Below, piece by piece: positions 1 to 12,168 of a stretch of DNA of 64,000 nucleotides. Source of the DNA: Epichloe hybrida. Lineage: Eukaryota; Ascomycota; Sordariomycetes; Hypocreales; Clavicipitaceae. The notes beneath the pieces are model-generated. The model saw only the letters and a list, made by a program, of their open reading frames with translations, ran no database searches and had not been told where the DNA came from. Made by a program: the position numbers and the translations under genes. Location of the stretch: NCBI GenBank assembly GCA_019022495.1, contig JAFEKR010000005.1, forward strand, positions 558,001 to 622,000, in the 5' to 3' direction. Position 1 is the first letter of the stretch, and each line of letters starts with the position of its first letter.

Positions 1-739
1 CTTTAATAAGTTAATCTTCTACGCTTAAGAAAAGGACCTTTTAATTAAGGAAAAAGAGCCTAAAAACGCCTCCTTTAAGAGCTTATGAAAGACTTTAAGG
101 TTAATAATGCAAATATAAAACATCCTTAAGATATAGGGCACCCATAGGTATAAGACTCCCTTACTCTAATTTATTAGTAAGGAGATTAACATGATTACAA
201 TTAACTAAATAATAAAGAAAAGGGAAAAGGAACTTAGGAATTAACTCTCCTAACTTCTCTGAATACGCCTAGCTATTAACTGGATTTTTCGGATTGCAAA
301 CTAATAAATATTAATAATTTATTAAATCCTTCTAAAATGGATTACGAAGATAAAGATCTAGATATTCCTAATATTAACAAAGATAACCTCCTTGAAGCTT
401 TTGCTACTGCCTTTGCCCTAGGAGCTAAGAGCGAAGAAAAGCCTTATATATTAAGACTTCCTTTACCTCCTACTTATTATAATTATTTAGCTAGGTACCC
501 TAAAGAAAAGGTATTTATTAAAGTAAGAGATAAAGAGTATAATAAAGTTATTAATAATAAGGTTACTATTAAAGTTAGTAGATTAGAAGTCCTTTTATAT
601 ATTAAGATCTTAGGACTTACTTAGGTATTTACCTATAAATTAGATTAATTAGGCTACCTTATAAGGCATAAGGCTTGATTATATGTGCTTAGGAATTAGT
701 AAGCAAAAGGGAACCTTTTTATAAGAGCTACTATATTAG
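1..739 (+). mobile_element. Ty1/copia element 1, 5' part (pol linker and start of reverse transcriptase), RIP-mutated
   Basis: AT-rich DNA holding the upstream half of a copia pol gene. Around 625-735 the plus-strand frame reads as the N-terminal copia reverse transcriptase signature (VFTYKLD, a gap, then GYLIRHKA), broken by stop codons where Gln, Trp or Arg codons are expected. The sequence is interrupted at 739 by the Ty3 element and resumes at 8,559 in the same frame. The element's own 5' LTR, gag and integrase start lie before the window or are unrecognisable. Stops at TAA/TAG and the loss of CpA/TpG point to RIP. The family call rests on the reverse transcriptase motifs on both sides of the insertion. 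Confidence 0.8.
337..624 (+). pseudogene. Open fragment of copia element 1 pol, upstream of reverse transcriptase
   Basis: A 95-residue stretch without stops, beginning MDYEDKDLD and running directly into the copia reverse transcriptase N-terminus after one stop. It probably belongs to the variable linker between integrase and reverse transcriptase. It is acidic at the start and rich in Lys, Asn and Ile after that. It has no recognisable domain of its own, and I do not think it is an independent gene. The in-frame continuation past 624 is what ties it to the retroelement. Confidence 0.55.
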
Positions 740-1006
740 TGTTAGGAGCACGGAGGCCAAGGGGCCATGGACAGGACGGTCACATGTTAGAGCCCTTAGA
801 TAAGCCTTAGGTTCCGCGGATAACTAAGTAGCTATAAGATAGCCATATATATGTAGTAAGGTATTTAGATAAGGACTGCCCACAAGAGATATAGGAGGTT
901 AGAGTTTAAGACCTTTATACACTTACCCCTAAGTAGTAGCTCTCTAGCTATAACTAAGAACCTTAGCCTTTACTCTATTTATATCTCCCTAAACATAGTT
1001 ATAATA
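740..1006 (+). repeat. 5' LTR of chromovirus 1
   Basis: 267 bp, alignable end to end with 8,287-8,553. Its outer (left) part keeps GC-rich text such as GGGGCCATGGACAGGACGG, while its inner end is mutated: it ends ATAATA where the other copy has GTGACA. The two LTRs differ mainly by C/T and G/A transitions. Confidence 0.92.
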
Positions 1007-2089
1007 AGTTAAACTCTTAAACCCTTTAGGGAAAACAGACTATTAGCTAGATTTAAATATAAAGGAGCTATAAAATATCTACCTAAAACACACCTATACT
1101 ACCTAGCAAGAAAGCCCTAACTTTATAGCGCCTAGGTAGTAACTAGAATACCCTAACTATAGAATATAAGAGAGTATAGTAGACGCTACCTAACTAATAT
1201 AGTAATACTAAATCTAGTAATAATAATAATCTAGATAAGCTATAAAGGTAATATAAGGTTATATAAGCTAAGCTATAAAATGCTTATATAAGAAAGGAGA
1301 TCTTAGATATAGAAGCATAGCTTAAGGAAATAGAAGCAGACCTATAATTAGCTAGATTAGGTAGAGGACTTATAATTACCCCTTAGATAAACACGCAGAG
1401 AATTCCCCTATTCTTAGACTTCTTACCTAACACTAAGTTTATAGCGAATATATACCTATAAAGCTTTATTAAGATGTAGTATAAGGTGCCTATATATAAA
1501 GGTAATACCTATAAGAATCTATAGGTATACCTAGCAGATTTAAATATACTATTTAAGCTAGACCTAAGAACCTTTTAGGATAATAAAATAAAGGTAGTAT
1601 ATGCTAGTAGCTGCTTAGCTAATAATATAAAGTAATAGTAAATATATTATATAATAGTGAATAGGTTAGTTAACTACTTAGCTTACACCTAGGATAGATT
1701 CGTGTCCTAGCTAAACACTAGAGTAATAGATAAAGATATATAGTGCTTAGAAGCCACTAGGACACTACTAAATCTTAGGTAGAAAAGCGATTAGTCTTTT
1801 TAATCTTTCCTAAGACTTTAGATAAAGGTAAAAGCGGAATTACCTAACTAAATCCCTATGTGCTTAAGAATAGCGATTTTTCTAAATAGCTTAAATAATA
1901 CTATAAGGAAGCATATAGTTAGCTAAGAGTTCCTAATATCTTAGAGTTACCTATAGGGTTAAGGAAAAAAGGCTAAAGTTATAATAATGTTTATATTAAG
2001 TAATTATAATAGAAACCATAATAAGGAGGGTAGGAGTAATAAGAGATAACGCTCTAGCTCCCCTGTAGATAACTTATAATAAAGCTTAT

Positions 2090-5000
2090 AGTAACCTAGC
2101 ATAAGCTAGAGACTATTTAAGTGCTTTAAATATAGTAGTCCTAGATATAGTTTAAATAGATATAATATAGTAGACTACTTAATTTACAAAAGTAATAGGT
2201 ATACTACTAAGAAGCATAAGAATAGTAGTAATAAAACCTTAGACTTAAATAAGATTTTAATTAGTTTAGCTTAGGCCTAGGATAATAGTCTTACTATAAA
2301 AAAACCTATAGATAAGAGAATAAGAATATAGGTGTCCTTATGGTAAGATAACCGCTAGTTAGTAGTGCTAGCGCTATTTAATATAGGCGTGGAATATTTA
2401 ATAATCTACCCTAAATTATTATTAAAATAGGATTAGAAGAATGTAGAAAAAATAGAGATAACACTAGAAAGCATAAGCAAGGATAAGATCCTACACTAGG
2501 GAATCCTACGTAGATTAGTTAAGGTAAAAGATAGTATAGGCTATATAAAGGTCTGCTAAGTTAGCTACTATATTACTAATATAGGAGAGGGAATGCTCCT
2601 AGGGATAGACTAGACCCTAGAATATAAACCTATAGTAATAGACTAGAAGTAGGGTTTCTAGAGGTTTCTAATAACCTAGGATTATATTACTTTCGCTATA
2701 AGTAAGTAATAACTTTGTAAGGTAGTAAAGTAGTCTTCTATTATACTATTACTAGCGTTACTAAAGATTAAGGTAGTTAACCTAGAGGTAATAGAAGAAA
2801 ATACTAATAAAAATTCACTAATAGGTGACGTAATAAGTAATAACCTAAGTTACGGCGTAGTTATAGTAATAGTAGTAGAATATACTTATGTGTTAAAGAA
2901 AAAAAAACTAAGAAGCATAATAGCGCTCTAGGTAGTGTTTTGCGAAGAATTAGCAGCGCCTACGCAAGAGACAGATAGTAACATACCCTTATAGTAGATT
3001 TTAGAAGAGTACGTGGAATTTATAGATATGTTTTTAAAGGAGCTAGCTAGTAAGCTCCTGGAATTAGGTGGTTATACTTATATAATTAAATTAGAAGAGG
3101 GAAAATAACTACCCTAGGGACCTATATATAACCTAGCTAAAAAAGAGCTAGAAGTGCTTAGGGAGTACCTAGTAAGTGCGTAGGAGAAAGGGTGGATTAG
3201 AAGATTAACAAGCCTAGCAGGAGCCCTGATTTTATTCATTCCGAAAAAATCAGGGAAATTAAGGCTTTATGTGGATTATAGGGGCCTTAATAGGATTACT
3301 ATTAAAAATAAGGCCCCTTTGCTACTAATCTCCGAAATCCTTAATTAATTAGTAGGTATAAAGATTTTCATATTACTAGATCTTTAAGAGGCGTACTACT
3401 AGCTATGTATCCGCGAGGGCAATGAGTGGAAGATAGCATTCTGTTGCTACTATAGGCACTTTAAATATCTTATAATGCTGTTCGGGTTAGTAAATGCGCT
3501 AGCCACTTTTTAGGAATATATTAATAATGCTCTTAAGGGGCTTATAGAGGAATTCTATATTATTTACCTTAATAACACCCTGATATATAGTAGCGACCCT
3601 GTAAGACACACGGAGTATATTAAAAGAGTGCTAGGGTAACTTTAGGACGCTAACCTTTATATTAACCTTAAAAAGTGCTAATTTTCAGTTATAAAGGCAA
3701 AGTTCCTAGGTTTTATTATATCTAAGAAGGGTATTAAGATAGAACTATCGCAGGTTAAAGCTATTGCGACCTAGCTAATACCTAGTAGCGTGTTTAATAT
3801 TTAATTATTTCTTAGGTTTATAGGGTTTTACTAATGCTTTATAAAATAGTATAGTAAGGTAGTAGTCCTACTAATAAACTATCTAAAGGGTGTTTAACTA
3901 GTGGAGTTTAAGCTAGAGCCTAGTAAACTTATAGTGTTTAGAGAACTCTAAAAGAAGTTCTAGGAGGCACTAATCTTAGTGTACTTTAACCTACTTTATT
4001 TACTAAGAGTAAAGATAGATATATCTAGTTATATAATTAGAGCTATACTCACGATATTAGTGCTAGGTAGCTAGTACCTAGTAGTGTATTTTTTAAGGAA
4101 GTTAACTAATATTAAACTTTGCTACTTAACCCTAGACGCTAAGTTATTAGTAATCTAAGAGGCGTTTTAAGCCTAGAGATATTACCTTATGTATTTAACT
4201 TATTAGATTACAGTTATTATAGACTATCTAAATTATAAGTACCTAGCTATAAAGCTAAAGCTATCTAGTAGGTAGGTGATAGCGTTAGACAAGCTCTGTT
4301 TATTTAATTTTAGGATTAAATATTATATAGGTAAGCTAAACCCTGCTAATGCCCTATTAAGAAGAGCAGATTATATTAGCAAGAAGCATAAGGTAAAGGC
4401 TACATCCTTGTAGCTACCTAACTTCTTAGCTAAGTTTTTAAATACTAAGTAGTAAGGGCGCTATATATATAATAGTATAGTCGCGGGCCCTAAGGTTATA
4501 TTACTTAGCGTAATTAATAGTTTATTATAAGAGCACTACAAGGGCTATTTAAGCCTCTAGGGTTTTAAGAAAATATAACTTTATTATATTATTAAGAAAC
4601 CTAATAGTCCTACAAAGCCCGTAAGTAGTACGCTAACTAGGTCTGCTTATTATAAGTAGTGAGGTCACGCCTTATTTATGTTTTCTAATGTTTCTGTAAG
4701 TCTAGCGAGCCTATAGGTTAGGAGTCTAGTTAGGTTAGTAGTTAGCAAGTAGCGTAAGCACCCCCTTAAAACGCTACTTAGCTATAATTTATCTATAAGT
4801 CTAAAAGCATACTATAAGCTAGCTACTTATAGTAGTATTATAGTAAGAATATAGGTAGTCTAGTAAACCTCTTCTAAGTTTGCATATAACACGTGTCCTA
4901 TGTACGTAGAATTAGAGACTCTAATTCAAGTTACGTTATTTTAAGCATAGTAAGGTAATAACTTTACTATAGGTTATAGGAAGCTGCTTAAGAGTAGTAA

Positions 5001-6420
5001 CCTTAAAGCATTATAGATATAGTCTATTAGGCCCTCTAAGCTATTAATATTTTAAAATAAAGTTTTTGTTCTAATAGGTATAAGAAAGGAAATTTTACTA
5101 CTTACTTATAATAACCTAGTAGTAGGCTACTAGGGAGTTAGTAAGACCCTCTATTAAATTATAAGTTAGTATTACTAGCTAATAATAAAGAAAGACACTA
5201 AGTTATATATGCGAACTTGTGTAAGCTATTAGACTTTAAAGCTAAGGCACTATAAACTATATAGCAAGCTAGCTACGCTGCCAGTGCCTGATTAGCCTTT
5301 TTAAGAATTATTAATGAATTTTATCACGGGGCTACTACCTATGAAAGACGCAAATTAAACCTATAATATAATCTTAGTTATTATAGACTGTTTTATAAAA
5401 TACGGTATTTATATCCCTGTTTTAATGTAAATAACTAGCGATAGGTTAGCTACTGTATTCCTAGAGTACATTTTTAGGGATTATAGCGCCCTAGAAGGTA
5501 TTATTATAGACTGCGGTTTAACTTTCACTAGTAGGTTTTAGATGACCTTTTACTATCTTATTATAACTAAGCAGCGACTAAGCACTACGTTTCACTTATA
5601 AATAGATAGTTAAATAGAACGTTTAAACTAAGTTTTAGAGCGTTATTTAAGAGCCTTTACTTGCTTTAATTAGACTAATTAGGCTAATAATCTTTTAATA
5701 GCATAGTTTATGTATAACATAAGCATCTATTTAACTTATAACTACACCCTAGCTAAGGCGCTACAAGGCTATAACCCTAGGGGACTATAGCAAGCGGTTA
5801 TAAATATCCCTATAGTAAACAACTAGGCAGAGACTTATGCTACTATACTAAGAGATAGATATATAGTAATTAAGCAGCTTCTAAGTGACTTATAGGCCTA
5901 GTACGCAAAATACTATAATAAGAAGCGGACCCTAATAAAGTTTAGAGTAGGTAACTATATTTTATTATCTATAAAGAATATTAACTTACGGTAACCTAGT
6001 AGGAAGCTAAGTGTAAAGTACCTAGGCCCTTATAAAATTAAAAAGGTAATTAAGACTTATAGTTTAGTGTACTAACTAAAGCTACCACCTAGTACGCAAC
6101 TATATAATATTTTTAATATTACTAATCTTAAACTATTTATAAGGGATCTAACTAATATAGAAAATACGTCCTTGCTACAAGAGAACATTACAGATAATAA
6201 GCAGGAGTTTAAAGTTAAAAGAATTATATTATATTGTTATAATAGGAGACATTAGAAATACCTAGTTAAATAAAAGGGCTATAATACTTTAGAGAACTCT
6301 TAGGTAAAGAAAAGAGATTTTATTATAATAGATATTATTAAGGATTACAAGCAGTAACTAAGCAGCTAGTTCGCGGATATAAAGTTGTATTTAGTAAAGT
6401 TTAGATAGTAGTAGTAATAT
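2090..6420 (+). pseudogene. gag-pol remnant of chromovirus 1 (knuckle, RT, RNase H, integrase, chromodomain)
   Basis: Conceptual plus-strand reading shows a degenerate CCHC knuckle near 2,120 (CFKYSSPRYSLNRYN). The reverse transcriptase lies at about 3,100-3,850: [13 protein letters not shown] near 3,260, [19 protein letters not shown] near 3,420, and a YLNNTLIYS box near 3,570 where active enzymes have YxDD. RNase H follows at about 4,000-4,450. The integrase core is at about 5,270-5,900. A chromodomain lies near 6,250 (YLVK, stop, KGYNTLENS, stop, V), the stops replacing Trp. The order RT-RH-IN-chromodomain defines Ty3/gypsy chromoviruses. Dozens of TAA/TAG stops make it non-coding. Confidence 0.88.
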
Positions 6421-8286
6421 ATTAAAAAAAATCCAGATAAATTCTTAGAAACCTAACTCGCAGCTACTTTACACTAATTATTCTATTAATATATTACCCG
6501 CCTAGCCCCTAGTATTCTTACCTATGCTAATAGGGGCGGAGGATTTATCCTTATTATTAGAGAAATCCCCCTCCCTATACACATACACACAAAGCTCGCC
6601 AGGGAGGTCTAGCAGCCTAATATAAGCAGGAAGCGCGGACGTATTAGTAGTAAGCTACTAGTAAGTTAGTAAAGCTATAAACTAGAGCATAAAAATACAT
6701 ATAGATAGAAGGTTTTATATAATAAAACGTAAGCTATTAGAAATATTAATCTAGACTTCTAGATTAATAGTATTATTAAGTAGTAACATAGCAACTCATT
6801 TATTAGCATTAGCCTTACATATAACTTCCACTATAAGTTACGCTTACCTCGCTTAACCACGCTTATTAGTATTTTTAGTAGTTAGGAGTATATTATAAAG
6901 TTTATGTTTTATATGCATTAGACACTAGTAATATATTAGTAATAACTAAGTTATAGAAATAAGAGATATATATGTTATTAAGAAAGTATAAATTATCTTT
7001 AGAATTACTATAAGCATTAATATGCTTAAAGAGCGCATAGTATAACTAGGTAAACTAAGTAGGATACTAGTAGTATATTAGTATATATATTAGTAGTAAG
7101 AAAGGGAGGATAAACCCTAGCATAGTCCTTATTATTACATATATAATAGGCGTATTTTATTAAGTTATTTACATAAGTTAGAAGTAACACATAGTAAGAT
7201 AGTAGTAAAGTTATACTTAGAGAATTAGTATATTAGGTTAGGATAGATTTGCCCTTAATAATATATTATAGCTCCGCGCTATTACTATCTTTAGGTATAA
7301 TAGCCTATATTACAACCTACTACGCGTAGTAAATACAAGGAATCTTTATTCTACTAGCACTACTAGCTATAAGTTAGTAAGATAAGCGCTAGGGGGGCAG
7401 AGATATTATACTTATATTAAGATTTTTAAAGCTATATACTTCTTACTAGGAGACTTTAAAGGAGATATTAAGAAATTCTTCTTACTAGAGGGAGGCAATA
7501 GTAGTAAAGTAGTAGCTTACATTAAAGATATTATTAACTACTAGTAAGTTAGTAGTAACACGCCATAAGAAACTTATAAGTAAAAGATAAGTAACTAACC
7601 TTTTAGCATTTAAGAGAATTTAGGCGTTTTAGATAAGGGCAGATATAGATAATAAAGTAACGCTATAGGATATTAGTAACTACCATAAGAGAAGCTATAA
7701 AGCTACTAGCTTATAGGTAAGGGTAACTTATAATGCTAAGGGAGGATATAAAGGAAAGAAAAGTGTATAAAAGTAAGGAAAAGTAAGCCTCTTTTATATT
7801 AGCCCTAGACCCCTAAGTGATTTACACGCTATGTGCAGCTAATCTAGGAATTATAATATTTATAGTTACAGCTGCCACTAGCAGATACGCACACTAGCTA
7901 TAAACTCCTAGCAAGATTAATATAATATCCCTAATATTAGACAAGAAGTTATTTGTTTTAAATAGCACACATTACCCTATCTATTTAACCTAATTATAAA
8001 ATTTAATATAAGTAGCCTATTTACTTAGTGCTAGTAACTTACTAGATAGAGGTATATATATTAGAGGTAATAAAACAGTAAGTATATAGCTATTTATAAT
8101 CTAGAGGTTATAAGAAGGATTACCTAGGACCCTATAATGTCTATCTTATTATTTAAAGCGGATATAATACCACGCACTAATAGTATAGCTAGTAATATAG
8201 GTATTACTATAAGTTATATATAGTATACACGCACTAGCTAAGTAGCTCTTTTTAATTAAGGATAATTATATATTAGGGGGGCAGTA
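6421..8286. other. Long unassigned 3' region of chromovirus 1
   Basis: About 1.85 kb between the chromodomain and the 3' LTR. It is AT-rich, contains no open frame longer than a few dozen codons, and shows no domain I recognise on either strand. The last bases (about 8,275-8,286) include the G-run that serves as polypurine tract. It could be an eroded extra reading frame, an earlier small insertion, or untranslated sequence. Confidence 0.5.
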
Positions 8287-8553
8287 TATTAGAAGCACAG
8301 AGGCTAAGGGGCTATAGATAGGATAGTTATATATTAGAGCCCTTAGATAAGCCTTAGGTTCTACGGATAACTAAGTAGCTATAAGATAGCCACGTGCACG
8401 CAGTAGGGTATTTAGACAAGGACTACCCACAAGAGATATAGGAGGTTAGAGTTTAAGACCTTTATACACCCACCCCTAAGTAGTAGCTCTCTAGCTACGA
8501 CTAAGAACCTTAGCCTTCACTCCGTTTATATCTCCCCGAACACAGTCGTGACA
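8287..8553 (+). repeat. 3' LTR of chromovirus 1
   Basis: 267 bp, the partner of 740-1,006. Its inner (left) end is RIP-mutated (TATTAGAAGC instead of TGTTAGGAGC). Its outer end is preserved and finishes CACAGTCGTGACA, followed at once by the ATTAG target duplication. Confidence 0.92.
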
Positions 8554-8558
8554 ATTAG

Positions 8559-9966
8559 TAAGTATTATATTTAGGCTTCTTATAGTAATTCTATACTACT
8601 TTAACCTTAAAGCTTATTAGTATAACTTTATTATAGCTTTCCTAAACTTAAAGCTAGATAAAGAGGTATATTATAAAATACCGCTAGGTTATAGGGATAA
8701 ATAAGCTTACTTAAAGCTCTTAAGCGCTATCTATAGGCTACGTAAAGCTCCCTTTCTTTAGATAAAGGAATTAATTAAATAGTTAGTAAGTAAAGGATTT
8801 ATATAGATCTTTAAAGACGTTTATATGTTTATTAAGGATAGATTAATTATCTTCTTTTATGTTAATAACCTTATAGCCTTATTTATAAAGGGAAAGTTAG
8901 CTCTTTATAATAAATTTAGAGAGAGGCTCTTTAAGAGGTATAATATTAAGGACCTTAGCAAATTATAATAGTTCTTAGGGGTTAAAATTATTAGAGATTA
9001 TAAAAATTAATAATTATAGCTTAATTAGAAGTCCTATTAGAATAAAGCTATAATTAAATTTAATATTAAAGTCCTAGAATAGAAGCTAATAGCACTAATA
9101 ACTACTATTTTACTTAATCCTTTTAAAGGTAATATTAATCTAAAGGATTTAAAGAGATATTAATCCCTAGTTAGTACTTTACTATATCCTATAATTATTA
9201 TATAGCTAGATATTACCTTTATAGTATTATAACTATTATAGCACCTTTAACACCTAGGACCTTAGCATATAGAAGCTACGGAAAAGGCTCTAGAGTATAG
9301 TTATATATAAGGAGATCTCTTAATTAAATTTAATAGTAATAACCCTAAACTTAAAGCATATAGTAATACTTCCTTTACTAATAATCTAGTTATAAGAAGG
9401 AGCTTATAAGGCTATATTATAAAGCTCTTTAAAGGTTCTATACTTTTTAAAGCAGGAAGATAAGAGACTATAATAATCTCTTTTATAGAAGCAGAGCTCC
9501 TAGCGCTATTATATTATAGTAAAGAGCTAATTACCTTTAAATAATTATATTAGGAAGTAGGATTATATCTTAGAGATAATACCCTTAAGATTAAATATAA
9601 TAATATATAAATAATTTATCTTCTTAAGGAAGAATTTATTAAGCTTATAACGTAACTACGCTATATTAATATCTATTATTACTAGCTTTATTAAGAGGTT
9701 ATAAAGGGAACCTTTAATATTACCTAGAAGGTAATAAAAGAGATAATTACTAATAGCCTTACAAAGCTACTAATAGGAAAAGCATTTATAGATTTTAGAT
9801 AGGCACTAGGGCTTATATAGTTACTAGATTAAATACTTAGTACTAACCTAAAAGAGTAGGAATTACTAGAAGACCTTACTATAATTAATAATAATTAGAT
9901 TATTATAGAGATTAATTTAATTAAATTATTATAGGATGCCTTAATTACAGGCCTCCTAGGGGGATA
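8559..9966 (+). pseudogene. Ty1/copia element 1, reverse transcriptase and RNase H part
   Basis: Continues the copia reading frame interrupted at 739. Visible landmarks are FLNLKLDKEVYYKIPLGY (about 8,640), AIYRLRKAPFL (about 8,730), FYVNNL (about 8,855, replacing the YVDD/FVDD box), and an RNase H tail with FIEAELLAL (about 9,490). The order and motifs are those of copia RVT_2 followed by RNase HI. Frequent TAG/TAA codons replace Gln and Trp. A purine-rich CCTAGGGGGATA tract ends the unit directly before the putative LTR. Confidence 0.85.
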
Positions 9967-10140
9967 TGTTAGAATCCCGCTGTAAGCACTTAACCGCATG
10001 CAGGTAACTTAGATACTAGGACCTACCTAACTAGTTACTTTTCTAGACCTCTAGTAGATACATAGTATAGTTTATATAGGCAGATTACATACCCTATGGT
10101 ATAGGTACTTAGTTATTTAAACCGTAGTCCGCGCCCTCTT
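9967..10140 (+). repeat. Putative 3' LTR (start) of copia element 1
   Basis: Starts TGTTAGAATCCCGCTG immediately after a polypurine tract, as expected of a copia 3' LTR. Its 3' boundary cannot be fixed because the matching 5' LTR lies outside the window. The AT-rich character ends near 10,140, which I use as a provisional end. Confidence 0.5.
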
Positions 10141-11852
10141 ATAGGGTCAGGCAACTTAATCCACACCTTCATTTCTGATCCTAGCTGCTCGGTCCAACAC
10201 GAATCGAGTCGTCGGGGTTCTTGATCCGCGGGCATGTGGCGATTTGTTCGGCTGCTTGGTGGGAATCTCCTCACCGTCTTTGTCTTGCCATGGCGTTGGA
10301 TGGACGGAACTGCGCAGCCTTCTTCCGACTTGTGGTGGAACACGTTGTCTCATCCCCTCTCTCTCCCTCTCTCTAATCCGCGTGGCAAAAGATGGGGAAT
10401 GAGAATCCGAGGTGCGCACATGGCCGCCGTGTGCGAGATAAGATGACTCCGACTCCGCGTTAGACTCCAACAATGAAGTCTGAGAGACGACGCGGAATCA
10501 CCCTGTGTGGTGGTGTTGCACAGTTCAGGTATTTTTTTGACAGCAGGGCTGTGTATTTCTGCAGCCCCCGAACTTTGTCTGTGCGGCCTGCGGCTTATCG
10601 GATAACCACGATATCGGTATTGATGCGCATGCGCATGCGGATGCGGATGCGGATGCGGAATAGAGTCCGTGGTGCCGAGATGAAGAGCGAGCCTGCTTCG
10701 CCTGCCTGCCAAGGAAGACGGCTCCTCCTCCTCCTCCGCCTCCGCCACCGATGGCTAGATGGCACAGACGGAAACCATCCGTGAACAAAGAAGGGAGCTA
10801 GAAGACGCCCAAGATACGGAAGACTATGGCTACAACTGTGGCTAGACCCAAATCATGTTTCAACCTGTAGGGTGTGTGAGGAAGAGGACCTTTTACTTTT
10901 GTTTTACTCCTAATTAGGTAGGTGGTAAAAAAAAAAATCATCCACTTGGCTGACAGTATTTTAGTACAAATTCACATTTCACTCATGGTCAATTAGTCAG
11001 TCAATCAGTCACATCGTCAAGTCGGTTAATCATTCAAGTTATCAAAAGAAGTTGGGAAGGAGAGAGGGAACAAAGGGAGAGAGAGAAAGAAGGAAGGAGA
11101 GAGACAGGGAAGGAGGGGGCAAGGAAGGAAGGCAGGAAGGATCTTATCACACATTGGGTGGCTATAGTTACAACCATTTTACGATTTTTGGGCTTAGGCA
11201 CGGCTGTAGCTACATGTATAGTCCTCGGTACGGAGTACAAGACGCCACCTCCCAGATCATATCGTATCGTACATGTCCCGCATCTGTGCCCCCCTAATTA
11301 CAAGGTCAGTGACTAAATCGGGCCACCGAGTCATGAGACGACTCGAAGCGCGGGAGAGGGGAGAGTGGAGGAGAGTCATCATGCGAATGGTTGGGTTCTG
11401 AGCTATTACAGCTATTACACGATGACTGACTGTACACGGATTACTAGCCTCCTCGATTCGACATTTGACATTCGACATTCGACATTCGACGCGTCTTGCA
11501 TCTCTTGCATCCGGGCCAACTCCTTCCAGCTTCTGTCGTGTCTGCGCGCCAAAGTCCCCAAAGTCCCTCAGTCAAGTCACTCTTCTCCACACTGCTTATC
11601 ATCTATCTTGGCCATCTTAGCTCGGCCGAGGTGAGGTGAAGGTGTGATGAGCGCGGACTCGCCGGGCGGGTACAAAAAGTTCCTTCGTCGCGCGCCTCTT
11701 GCTTTTTTCTCTCTCTCTCTCGCGTCTGTGTCTGCCTCGGATACGTCAGGTCCTCCAGACCGGATCCGCCTGTTCATCATCTCGTCTGTCAGTCCCTCCA
11801 TCTTGTCTTCACGACTGTTGAGGACGCGTCAATCTCGCCAACTACCCAGACC
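10141..11852. other. Left edge of gene island: intergenic DNA and promoter of the CNT gene
   Basis: GC-normal sequence with no convincing gene. It holds simple repeats: a GATGCG/CATGCG hexanucleotide run at about 10,622-10,659, a CTC/CGC triplet run at 10,722-10,748, a purine-only GA/GGAA tract at about 11,054-11,140, and short CATTCGA repeats at 11,461-11,490. The open frames here are low-complexity and overlap on both strands. The last few hundred bases contain pyrimidine-rich CT tracts (about 11,700-11,725), a common feature of fungal promoters upstream of the start at 11,853. Confidence 0.6.
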
Positions 11853-12132
11853 ATGGCTGCAGCAAATCCTCGACAAGCCAATACCGGCGACGTCGAGGCG
11901 ACTGCTGCTGCCCCTCACCAACAACCCCAACCCCACGCGCCCATCGCAGGTGCCTTCTTGAACCCCGCGAACCAGCACACGACCGACGGCCCTGCTCTGG
12001 CACCCACGCAGCATACGCATCATACGCAGCATACGCATCATACGCAGCATACGCATCATACGCAGCATACGCATCATACGCAGCATACGCATCATACGCA
12101 GCATACGCATCATGCGCATCACACGCATTCTC

Positions 12133-12168
<36 letters not shown>

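Larger units (their letters stand above)
740..8553 (+). mobile_element. Ty3/gypsy chromovirus 1, complete with both LTRs, RIP-inactivated
   Basis: A 7,814-bp LTR retrotransposon. Its two LTRs are each exactly 267 bp and begin at the TGTTAGGAGC-type end. It is flanked by the 5-bp target duplication ATTAG (735-739 and 8,554-8,558). A G-rich polypurine tract (about 8,275-8,284) lies just before the 3' LTR. Between the LTRs, in order on the plus strand, are gag with a CCHC-type knuckle, protease, reverse transcriptase, RNase H, integrase and a chromodomain, so this is a chromovirus. All frames carry many TAA/TAG stops from RIP, so no protein is made. It sits inside copia element 1. The 3' region after the chromodomain is unusually long (about 1.8 kb). 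Confidence 0.92.

Noticed and set aside
1..9966. A single retroelement combining Ty3 and copia polymerases
   Set aside because: Exact LTRs, target duplication and frame restoration show a Ty3 element nested in a copia element.
10113..11297. Several overlapping short open frames on both strands before the CNT gene
   Set aside because: They consist of Arg/Met, Glu, His or Ser runs produced by simple repeats, occupy both strands at once, and match no family.
11829..12167. Minus-strand frame with Val and Met-Leu-Arg runs opposite the CNT N-terminus
   Set aside because: It is the reverse reading of the His-coding minisatellite and lacks any independent support.
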